DNA from: Sphingomonas sp. PAMC26645
GTDB taxonomy: Bacteria; Pseudomonadota; Alphaproteobacteria; Sphingomonadales; Sphingomonadaceae
DNA: 64,000 nucleotides
Direction of reading: 5' to 3'
Assembly (NCBI RefSeq): GCF_004795835.1
Contig: NZ_CP039249.1
Location: 2,765,001-2,829,000 of the forward strand
Positions 52,211 to 60,216 of the stretch are shown here, piece after piece. Both the position numbers and the translations under genes were made by a program. The notes beneath the pieces were generated by a model. It did no database searches, was not told the origin of the DNA, and worked only from the letters and a program-made list of their open reading frames with translations. The number at the start of each line of letters is the position of its first letter. Position 1 is the stretch's first letter.

Positions 52211-54442
52211 ATGTCGCCCATTCTAGACCGTCGCCAGATGCTGACCGGCGGCGCGGCCATCGCTGGCCTGTCGCTCGGCTCGACCGCCGTGTTCGCGCAG
52301 AGCGACCGGATCGAGAGCCTGATCGCCAAGATGACACCCGCTGAAAAAGCGGGCCAGCTCAGTTGCTTCTCGGATCAGATCCGCCCGATCGGCGTCCCCT
52401 TCAACCCGGGCCTCGCCACCGGCGGCGCGGCGGAGCAGCTTGCTCGGATCAAGACCGGGCAGATCGGCATGCTCTTCAACGGTGTCGGCTATGCCGGTGC
52501 CAAGGCGGCGCAGGACGCCGCGCTCGCGACCCGCTTGAAGATTCCCCTGATATTCGCTGGCGACGTCATCCACGGCCTGCGCACCGCCTACCCGCTGCCG
52601 ATCGCAGAGGCCTGCGCGTTCGACCCCGACCTAGCGATGCGCACCGCACGTGCGGCCGCGCTTGAGACCACGTCGCTCGGCATCCACTGGACCTTTGCGC
52701 CGATGGTCGACGTTGCGCGCGATCAACGCTGGGGTCGTGTCGCGGAAGGCTCGGGCGAGGATCCGTACCTCGGCATGGAACTGGCCAAAGCGCGCGTCCG
52801 CGGTTTTCAGGGCAACGATCTTCGCGACCCCACGCGCGTCGCTGCCTGTGCCAAGCATTTCGCCGCGTACGGAGCGGTTTCCGGTGGCCAGGATTACAAC
52901 TTCACCGAAATATCGCCCGCAACGCTGCACGAAGTCCATCTTGCTCCGTTCAAGGCTGCGGTCGATGCTGGCGTGGCGACTTTGATGAGTGCGTTCAATG
53001 ACATCGACGGCGTTCCTTCCAGCGGAAATCACTGGCTGATGACCGACCTCCTGCGTGGCGAATGGCGGTTCCGCGGGATGGTGGTCGGGGACTATACCGC
53101 CGACGAGGAACTGATCGCGCATGGCTATGCCAAGGATGGCCGCGACGCTGCGAAAAAGGCGTTCATGGCCGGCATGGACATGGCCATGCAGTCCAACCTG
53201 TTCAATCTGTGGCTCCCCGACCTAGTCGAGAAGGGCGAGGTCCCGCTCGCGCGGCTCGACGAAGGCGTTCGACGCGTGTTGCACCTGAAGGATGCGATCG
53301 GCCTGTTCGACAACCCCTATCGCTCGGTCAGCCAGAAGGCGGAACGCACCAGCGTCTCGACGCCCGCCATGTTGAAGCTTAGCCGCGAAGCCGGGGCGCG
53401 TTCGATCGTATTGCTAAAGAACGACGGTAACTTGCTGCCCTTGAAGAAGAACCCCGGCCGCGTCGCCTTGATTGGCCCGTTCGGGGAGGATCGCAAAAAC
53501 GTCGTCGGCACCTGGGCGTTTATGGCCGACGAAAAGCTCAGCGTTTCGATCGCCCAAGGGCTCCGCGCTCGCGGGCTGACCGTGACGACGGCGCAGGGGT
53601 CGGAAATCGAAGCCCCCCTGCCCGGCGGAATTGCTGCAGCCGTCGCCGCTGCGCAAAACGCGGACATCGTCCTGCTCGCGGTCGGCGAATCGCAGCTGAT
53701 GTCGGGCGAAGCGCAATCGCGTACCGAAATTACGATCCCAGCACCACAGATGGCACTCGCCGAAGCCATCGCGAAGACCGGCAAGCCAATGATTGTCCTC
53801 CTCCGCCATGGCCGCGCTCTCGCCTTGCACGGCGCAGTGAAGGCCGCACCAGCGATCCTCGCGACATGGTTTCTCGGTTCCGAAAGCGGCAACGCGATCG
53901 CCGACGTGCTGTTCGGCGACGTCAACCCTTCAGCCAAGCTCTCCGCCAGCTTCCCCAACGAGAGCGGGCAGGAACCGTATTTCTACAATCACAAGAACAC
54001 GGGTCGCCCGGCGCCGGATACGGGCAGCCAGGAATACAAGTCGCGCTACCGGGAGACCAAGAACGAGGCGCTCTATCCGTTCGGTCACGGCCTGAGCTAC
54101 ACCAGCTTTTCGGTCTCGAACGTCGCCGTGCCAGCGCAAATGACCGATACACTCACGGTGACCGCCACCGTTACGAACATCGGTGCGCGCGCCGGCGACG
54201 AAGTGGTGCAGCTCTACATCCACGACCGGGTCGCCGGCCGCACGCGGCCTGTCCGCGAACTCAAGGGGTTCGCGCGCGTCTCGCTGGCACCCGGCGCATC
54301 GAAGCGCGTGACATTGACCTTAAAGCGCGAAGACCTGCGCTTCTGGGGTGACGGCGATTGGGTGATCGAACCGGGCCTGTTCGACCTCTGGGTTGCGACG
54401 AGTTCGGTCGATGGCGAGAAACAGAGCTTCGAATTGGTATAA
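52211..54442 (+). CDS. bglX: Beta-glucosidase, GH3 (BglX-like)
   Basis: A 743-residue GH3 enzyme. A signal with Arg pair (DRRQMLTGGAAIAGLSLGS) exports it. The (beta/alpha)8 domain includes RDQRWGRVAEGSGEDPYLG and MVVGDYTADEELIAHG, where the nucleophile Asp is in GDY. The second domain has SIVLLKNDGNLLPLKKNPG, and a fibronectin III-like domain (TVTATVTNIGARAGDEVVQLY) ends the protein. It hydrolyses beta-glucosides or oligosaccharides in the periplasm. AGGAG lies before the ATG. Confidence 0.92.
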   Translation: MSPILDRRQMLTGGAAIAGLSLGSTAVFAQSDRIESLIAKMTPAEKAGQLSCFSDQIRPIGVPFNPGLATGGAAEQLARIKTGQIGMLFNGVGYAGAKAAQDAALATRLKIPLIFAGDVIHGLRTAYPLPIAEACAFDPDLAMRTARAAALETTSLGIHWTFAPMVDVARDQRWGRVAEGSGEDPYLGMELAKARVRGFQGNDLRDPTRVAACAKHFAAYGAVSGGQDYNFTEISPATLHEVHLAPFKAAVDAGVATLMSAFNDIDGVPSSGNHWLMTDLLRGEWRFRGMVVGDYTADEELIAHGYAKDGRDAAKKAFMAGMDMAMQSNLFNLWLPDLVEKGEVPLARLDEGVRRVLHLKDAIGLFDNPYRSVSQKAERTSVSTPAMLKLSREAGARSIVLLKNDGNLLPLKKNPGRVALIGPFGEDRKNVVGTWAFMADEKLSVSIAQGLRARGLTVTTAQGSEIEAPLPGGIAAAVAAAQNADIVLLAVGESQLMSGEAQSRTEITIPAPQMALAEAIAKTGKPMIVLLRHGRALALHGAVKAAPAILATWFLGSESGNAIADVLFGDVNPSAKLSASFPNESGQEPYFYNHKNTGRPAPDTGSQEYKSRYRETKNEALYPFGHGLSYTSFSVSNVAVPAQMTDTLTVTATVTNIGARAGDEVVQLYIHDRVAGRTRPVRELKGFARVSLAPGASKRVTLTLKREDLRFWGDGDWVIEPGLFDLWVATSSVDGEKQSFELV

Positions 54443-54459
54443 CTGGGTCTTCCGCGAAG

Positions 54460-55059
54460 CTACATCCGCACGACCCGGTTTCCGATCCGCTCGGCCTCTT
54501 CAGGGTCGTGCGTCACCATCAGAATCGGAAGCTTGAGCACGTCGCGGACATGCTCGATCGCGAGCATGATCTCGTCGCGGCGCGCACGATCGAGCGACGA
54601 CAGCGGTTCGTCGAGCAACAGGAAGCGCGGTTGACTGAGCAGCGCCCGGCCAATCGCCACCCGCTGCGCTTCGCCGCCGGAGAGCGTGCGCGGCCAGCGA
54701 TCGAGCAGAAGATCGATGCCGAGAAAGCCGATGATGTCCTCGAACCGTTGGGCCTCGCCGCGGACGCCGTAAAGCAGGTTCGCGCGCACACGCAAGTGCG
54801 GGAATAACCGCGCCTCCTGAAAGACATATCCGGCTTTCCTGCGCTCGGGTGGCACGTCGACGCCGTCGCCGAACAGCGTTTCGCCATCGACCGCGATCCG
54901 GCCGCGGTCCGGGCGGAGTAGCCCGGCGACCATGTTGAGAACGCTGGATTTGCCGACGCCAGACGGGCCGAACAGCACCGTCGCCCCCTCGCCCGCCTCC
55001 AGCGTCAACGACACCTGCGTATCGCCGAGCCGCTTCTCGATATCGATCTCAAAGGACAT
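54460..55059 (-). CDS. modC: Molybdate ABC transporter ATPase
   Basis: A 199-residue ABC ATPase: Walker A FGPSGVGKSSVLNM, signature LSGGEAQRVAIGRAL, Walker B LLLDEPLSSLD, and the switch His in VTHDPEEAERIG. It lacks the C-terminal MOP (molybdate-binding regulatory) domain of full ModC, so it is a short form. ATG at 55059 overlaps the modB end by 11 bases. Third gene of modABC. Confidence 0.87.
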   Translation of the reverse strand: MSFEIDIEKRLGDTQVSLTLEAGEGATVLFGPSGVGKSSVLNMVAGLLRPDRGRIAVDGETLFGDGVDVPPERRKAGYVFQEARLFPHLRVRANLLYGVRGEAQRFEDIIGFLGIDLLLDRWPRTLSGGEAQRVAIGRALLSQPRFLLLDEPLSSLDRARRDEIMLAIEHVRDVLKLPILMVTHDPEEAERIGNRVVRM

Positions 55060-55738
55060 GGAGAGCCCGCCCTGCACGGCGCGTCAACAGTTCCGACGCA
55101 ATCAGGGCGAACAACGACAGGCCTACGGATACGCAGGATAATCGCCACACAAGTGCATCGGCGCCGGGCTGCTGGAGCGCGGAATAGATCGCCAGCGGCA
55201 AGGTCTGCGTCTCGCCGGGCACGTTGGAAACGAAGGTGATCGTCGCGCCGAACTCACCGATCGATCGCGCGAACCCGAGCACCGCGCCGGCCAGCACGCC
55301 GGGGATACTGAGCGGCAACGTCAGCGTCCAGAACACGCGCCACGGCCCCGCACCTAGCGATCGCGCCGCATTCTCGAGCCGCCTATCGACCGCTTCGATC
55401 GAGATCCGCATCGCGCGGACCATCAACGGCAGCGCCATGACGCCCGCCGCGATCGCCGCGCCGGTCCAGCGGAACAAAACCGTCACGCCGAACCAGTCCT
55501 GCAACCAAGCGCCGATCGGCCCATTGGGTCCGAACGCCAGCAATAGCAGCCAACCGGTGACGACCGGCGGCACGACCAAAGGCAGATGAATCGCCGCGTC
55601 TACGACGACTTTGCCCGGAAAACGGACGCGCGCGAGCAGCCACGCCAGCGCGAACGCGATCGGCAAGGTCACCGCCATCGCGACGCCGCCGACCTTCAAG
55701 GACAGCGCGACGATTCCCCATTCGGTCGCGTCGAGCAC
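55049..55738 (-). CDS. modB: Molybdate ABC transporter permease
   Basis: A 229-residue permease with about five spans. The ABC-contact EAA loop reads AARSLGAGPWRVFWTLTLPLSIPGVLAG, and ARSIGEFGATITFVSNVPGETQTLP is a ModB hallmark. GTG start overlaps the modA stop by one base. It forms the inner-membrane channel with ModC. Confidence 0.92.
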   Translation of the reverse strand: MLDATEWGIVALSLKVGGVAMAVTLPIAFALAWLLARVRFPGKVVVDAAIHLPLVVPPVVTGWLLLLAFGPNGPIGAWLQDWFGVTVLFRWTGAAIAAGVMALPLMVRAMRISIEAVDRRLENAARSLGAGPWRVFWTLTLPLSIPGVLAGAVLGFARSIGEFGATITFVSNVPGETQTLPLAIYSALQQPGADALVWRLSCVSVGLSLFALIASELLTRRAGRALHVL

Positions 55739-56496
55739 TAGCGCGCGGAGAACCCGTAGCGGACGAAGATCGCCTTGCCCGCGGGCGAGACGAGGAAGCG
55801 GCGGAAACCCTCGGCCTCCGGGTTCATCGACGTCTTCAGCCGCGCGATCGGATAGGTGATCGCGGGATGCGTTGTCTCGGGGAAGACACCGGCAATACGA
55901 ACCTTTGCCGACGCCTTGGCATCGGTCGCGTAGACGATCGCGAGCGGCGCTGCGCCGCGTTCAACCAGCGCCAGCGTCGCGCGGACGTTCTCCGCGCGTA
56001 CCACCTTCGGCGACACCTGCGCCCAGACGCCGAGCTTCTCGAGCGACGCCTGCCCGTATTTTCCGGCGGGCACGGCGGTATCCGCCATCGCCAACGGCCC
56101 GGCGGTCAGTACGCGAACGAGCGCAGCGGGCGGGCGCACCGGGATCCGCACCTTGCTACCCGCCGGCGCCGCGACGACGAGGCGGTTGCCGAGGAACGTG
56201 ACACGGCTGCTGGCGACGATCAGGCTCTTCGCGGCAAGTGCGTTCATCCAATCCTCGTCCGCCGACACGAACAAATCCGCCGGTGCACCGGACTCGACCT
56301 GCCGCGCGAGCGCCGACGATGCCGCAAACGAGATCGTCGGCTTCACATGCCCCTTCTTCGCCCACGCATCGGCGGCCGCGGTCAGCGACTCCTGCAACGA
56401 AGCTGCGGCAAGCACCAACGGAGGACGCTGTTGTGCCTGCGCACCCGTCGACCCAAGACTTGCCGCAATGACCAGCGCCGTCGTCAGATACCGCAT
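55738..56496 (-). CDS. modA: Molybdate ABC transporter substrate-binding protein
   Basis: A 252-residue periplasmic binding protein with a signal peptide (TALVIAASLGSTGAQA). LVLAAASLQESLTAAADAW, FAASSALARQVESGAPADLFVSAD and VYATDAKASAKVRI are ModA features that contact the oxyanion. GAGAGGTAGGTGGC before the ATG sets the start at 56496. First gene of modABC; a ModE-like palindromic element lies just upstream. Confidence 0.92.
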   Translation of the reverse strand: MRYLTTALVIAASLGSTGAQAQQRPPLVLAAASLQESLTAAADAWAKKGHVKPTISFAASSALARQVESGAPADLFVSADEDWMNALAAKSLIVASSRVTFLGNRLVVAAPAGSKVRIPVRPPAALVRVLTAGPLAMADTAVPAGKYGQASLEKLGVWAQVSPKVVRAENVRATLALVERGAAPLAIVYATDAKASAKVRIAGVFPETTHPAITYPIARLKTSMNPEAEGFRRFLVSPAGKAIFVRYGFSAR

Positions 56497-56524
56497 GCCA
56501 CCTACCTCTCGAACTCTGCGCGTA

Positions 56525-56550
56525 CCGATATATAGCGCCGGGCCATAACG
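56525..56550 (-). promoter_or_regulatory. Possible ModE-type operator
   Basis: Reading toward modA, CGTTAT and CGCTATATA-like half-sites lie within 26 bases, about 30 to 55 bases upstream of the start. This recalls the E. coli ModE operator (CGTTATAT...TATATAACG form), but only loosely. No modE gene is in the window. Confidence 0.25.
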
Positions 56551-56575
56551 CCAGCCGGTTCGATACGTTGCGCGC

Positions 56576-59500
56576 TTAGTTCGCCGTGACCCGTCCCGTC
56601 CGCGCCAGCTTGCCCCAGCCAACCAGCGGTCCTCGCAACGCCTGCGCGATCGCCTTCAGGACGACGTAGTACATCACCTGACGGTAGCCGATCCGCTGTG
56701 GGATCAGCAACCAGAGCAGCCGCCAGCGTTCCTTGCGCTCCAGCGCGAAGGCGATCGTGGCAGCGAGCAGATCGATCGCGGTGAAGATCAGCCAGTAGGC
56801 GAGCATCGTATAGACGTCGTGGCTGGTTTGCTCCCAGCCATGCGCCTGCACCGCGACATAGGTCGAGGCGAAGCTGACCAGCAGCGCGAGGTCGATAATC
56901 GGCGAGATCGACGCGAGGACGATCTGGAACACGATCGCCTGCGGCAACCCGACCCAGCCGAGCCCACGCGGGTGCGACCGGCCGATCGCCGAGCGGTGCT
57001 TGTAGAGGCACTGCAACGTCCCGAATGCCCAGCGGAACCGCTGTTTGGCAAGTGCACGCATCGTCTCGGGCGCCTCGGTCCAGGCGATCGCGAACTGGTC
57101 GTATTGGACCTTCCAGCCGTGGCGCTGGATCGCGATCGTGAGGTCCTGATCCTCCGCGAGCGTATCGTCCGGATAGCCGCCGACGCTGCGGATCGCCTCC
57201 AGCCGCCATGCGCCGACCGCCCCCGGCACGACGGTCATCGCGTTCAGCCGCGCGAGCGCACGCCGTTCGAGGTTTTGTGCGGTAATGTATTCGAGCGCCT
57301 GCCATTTGGTGATCAGGTTGACGCGGTTGCCGACCTTCGCGTTACCCGCGACCGCGCCGAGCTTCGGATCGTCGAACCAGCGCGCCAGACGTGCGATCGT
57401 CATCGGCTCGAACTGCGTATCGGCGTCGAGCGCGATCACGATCTCGCCGCGCGCCAGTTCGAGCCCGCGGTTGAGCGCGCGGGCCTTACCGCCGTTCTCC
57501 AGCGTGAGCAGGCGAACGCGGTCGTCGCCGGCGAACGCCTCGGCGACGACGCGGCTGGTGCCGTCGCTCGATCCGTCGTCGATCACGATGACCTCGATCG
57601 CGACGTCGTTCGACGCCAGCACCCCCTCGACTGCGCGGACGATCACGCGTTCCTCATTGAACGCGGGGATCATCACCGTAACGAACCGCGACGGATCGAT
57701 CGCCGGGAACACCGTCTTCAACTCGCGCCGCGCCTGGATCAGCGCGAGCGCCGACAAGGCCAGCGCACGGATGATGCCGATCGTGATCGCGATGCCGAAA
57801 ATCCAGCGGAGCGCGACGACGATCCCGCCGAGCGTGCTGAACAGCGCGAGGTCAGCGACCGCGGCGACGCGGTCGCTCGACGAGATCACCGGCATCGACT
57901 GGTTGCGCGACAGCCCGGCGAGTGTCGAGACGGGAACGAAGCTGTAGCCCATCGCGCGCAACCGCTCGATGATGACCGGCAGCGCGGCGACGGTCTGCGC
58001 GCGGTTGCCGCCGGCATCGTGGAGTAGGATGACGTTGCCGCTGCGCTCGGGATTGCCCGCCTCGACGCCGGCGATCGTGCGGTCGATAATCGCCTGCACA
58101 CCGGGCCGCTTCCAGTCGTCGGGATCGACGTGGAGACCGACCGAGATATAGCCGCGCTGCTGCGCCTCGAGCGCGGGCAGGATCTCGTCCGCGGTGCTCG
58201 GCTCGGCATCGCCGAAATAGGGTGCGCGGAACAGCCGGAGCGAGCGCCCGGTGAACGCCTGGAACAGCCGCTGCGTGGTGTTAAGCTCGTACTTCACCTG
58301 TCGCTGCGAGACGTTGGCGAGGTTCGGATGCGTATAGGTGTGGCTGCCGATCTCATGGCCTTCATCGACCATCCGTTGGAGCAAAGGCCGCTCGGTCAGC
58401 GCGTTCTCGCCGATGACGAAGAACGTCGCGGGCGCATGCTCGCGCTTGAGGATGTCGAGGATCTGCGGCGTCCACTCGGGATCGGGGCCGTCGTCGAACG
58501 TCAGCGCCAGTTGCTTCGGACGATAGCCGGTCCGCACCACGACATAGGGCGACGGCATCCGCGTGAAGTTGACGTCGGCGATCGTGCCGTCCTTCGCCGG
58601 CACCGCGTCGCGAATGCCGGTGACGGGCTCGGCGGCGATCTTGAGGATTTCGCCGCTGCCTTCGATATCGACGTTAGTGCCGGCGGGCATGTTATCGATC
58701 GAATCGGGGATCGGCAGTTTGCGATGATCGCGGCCCCAGATCGACCAGAGCCCCGGGTCCTCGGAGCCGAGACGCCACAGCGCGACGCTGCCGAGACCCG
58801 CCTTTTGCAGGAACGCGATCTGGTTATAGGCCGACGCAGCGTCGAGCAACCAGACCTGATGCTGCACCCCGCCCTCCGAATAGGCGAAGCTGCTGTTGCC
58901 ACTGGTCTTGTCGAAAGTCGGGACGGTGCCCGAGTCCGCTGCAGCCTGCCATGCCTCCTCGACGTCGAGCGCGTCGCCGTTGCCGCTATCCGCGCCTGCG
59001 TGCCAGTCATAGGCGTACGAGCCAATCGCGACGACTAGCTTGGCGGGGGGGATACCACGCGCAGCGTCGGCGACCATGCGCGCGAACCAGCGTTGCGACG
59101 CGATCGGCCCCGGCGCGCCACTCGTCTCGTGCTCGTCATAAGCCATCAGGAAGACCTTGTCGGTTACCTTGGCATAGGCGGGCAGGTTCCAGTCGGGGTT
59201 GGCGACCGGCGCCGCGATCGCGACGACCCAACCGCGCGGGGCAAAGCGCGCGCGCGTTTCGGCGAGGAAGGCGCGGTAATTGGGTTGCGCCGATGCGGGC
59301 AGATCCTCGAAATCGTAGAACACGCCGCCGGCATGGTTCGCGCTGAGGAACGGCACGAGCTTATCCAGGAAGGCTGCGCGGGCCTTGGGATCGGCGAACA
59401 GAGCAGCGCTGCCCGCGCCGTCCCAGTTCCCGTCGACCGCGTTCTGCACCATCGGCAGGATCACCGGGCGGTGGACCGCCTTGTTGAGGATGTCGCGTCC

Positions 59501-59944
59501 GGCCTGGTCGCGGAACACGGTGATGTGGTGATCCTTGCCGGTGATCGAGACCCAGCCGGGGATCAGCCAGTCGAGTTGTTCGACGTGCCGCGCGAGGCTT
59601 GCCGTACTCGCCTCGTCCCACGGCGCGTGGAAGGCGATCGCGAGTGCAGGGTTGGCGCCGTTGCCGACACCGGGCTTGGCCGCGCTCGTCCCGAACAGTT
59701 GCTTGGCGTAGTAATTGAGGTCGCGCCGGGTCTCGCGGAGGATACCGCCGCGCGGTGCGGGCAGCTTGTGGAGCGCGGGATGCTCGGGCTCGATCGGGAG
59801 CAGCGGCGCAGTCGGCACCGCACCGATCGAGACGGCGAACATCGCGATCGACAGCAGAAGCAGGGCGATGAACGCCGCGACGCCAAAGGTGAACCGCCGA
59901 CGACGACGGCCGCTTGCATCATAGAATACGGGATTGAGCGACAT
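56576..59944 (-). CDS. Three-domain GH18-like / NodB deacetylase / GT2 glycosyltransferase
   Basis: A 1122-residue membrane protein. After a span near 20-45 comes a GH18-like domain (to about 440) with GGVFYDFEDLP near 210 and VFLMAYDEHET. A NodB polysaccharide deacetylase follows, with LTFDDGPDPEWT near 480 and HEIGSHTYTHPN. After spans near 700-740 lies a processive GT2: VMIPAFNEER near 756, DADTQF near 840, EDQDLT and QRFRW near 971, then several C-terminal spans. The set suggests synthesis and partial deacetylation of a beta-linked GlcNAc-type polymer in one chain. Confidence 0.85.
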   Translation of the reverse strand: MSLNPVFYDASGRRRRRFTFGVAAFIALLLLSIAMFAVSIGAVPTAPLLPIEPEHPALHKLPAPRGGILRETRRDLNYYAKQLFGTSAAKPGVGNGANPALAIAFHAPWDEASTASLARHVEQLDWLIPGWVSITGKDHHITVFRDQAGRDILNKAVHRPVILPMVQNAVDGNWDGAGSAALFADPKARAAFLDKLVPFLSANHAGGVFYDFEDLPASAQPNYRAFLAETRARFAPRGWVVAIAAPVANPDWNLPAYAKVTDKVFLMAYDEHETSGAPGPIASQRWFARMVADAARGIPPAKLVVAIGSYAYDWHAGADSGNGDALDVEEAWQAAADSGTVPTFDKTSGNSSFAYSEGGVQHQVWLLDAASAYNQIAFLQKAGLGSVALWRLGSEDPGLWSIWGRDHRKLPIPDSIDNMPAGTNVDIEGSGEILKIAAEPVTGIRDAVPAKDGTIADVNFTRMPSPYVVVRTGYRPKQLALTFDDGPDPEWTPQILDILKREHAPATFFVIGENALTERPLLQRMVDEGHEIGSHTYTHPNLANVSQRQVKYELNTTQRLFQAFTGRSLRLFRAPYFGDAEPSTADEILPALEAQQRGYISVGLHVDPDDWKRPGVQAIIDRTIAGVEAGNPERSGNVILLHDAGGNRAQTVAALPVIIERLRAMGYSFVPVSTLAGLSRNQSMPVISSSDRVAAVADLALFSTLGGIVVALRWIFGIAITIGIIRALALSALALIQARRELKTVFPAIDPSRFVTVMIPAFNEERVIVRAVEGVLASNDVAIEVIVIDDGSSDGTSRVVAEAFAGDDRVRLLTLENGGKARALNRGLELARGEIVIALDADTQFEPMTIARLARWFDDPKLGAVAGNAKVGNRVNLITKWQALEYITAQNLERRALARLNAMTVVPGAVGAWRLEAIRSVGGYPDDTLAEDQDLTIAIQRHGWKVQYDQFAIAWTEAPETMRALAKQRFRWAFGTLQCLYKHRSAIGRSHPRGLGWVGLPQAIVFQIVLASISPIIDLALLVSFASTYVAVQAHGWEQTSHDVYTMLAYWLIFTAIDLLAATIAFALERKERWRLLWLLIPQRIGYRQVMYYVVLKAIAQALRGPLVGWGKLARTGRVTAN

Positions 59945-60072
59945 GGAGCGAGTATCAACCGGCCGAAGGAAAACGGCAACTCGCCGCAACGTTGCGCTAC
60001 AATGCCGTTTGCGCCCGCGCTGCTGAAAAATGCGTCACGCGTAGTTTAGGGACGGGCCGATAGCTCTTCTGC

Positions 60073-60213
60073 ATCCCCTCCCGCGAGCGGGAGGGGACCG
60101 AGGGGTGGGCGCCCGGCCCCAACACATGCTGCCCTTGACGATAGCGCGAGCCCACCCCCAGCCCCTCCCGCTTACGGGAGGGGGGAAGGGAAGCCCCCCG
60201 CAAGCGGGAGGTC
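60073..60213. repeat. Three GC-rich hairpins after the TonB receptor gene
   Basis: CCCCTCCCGCGAGCGGGAGG at 60075, CCCCTCCCGCTTACGGGAGG at 60162, and a related hairpin at about 60195-60212 next to the receptor stop. The last could end transcription, though no U-run follows. They are of the dispersed sphingomonad-like repeat kind. Confidence 0.65.
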
Positions 60214-60216
60214 AGA

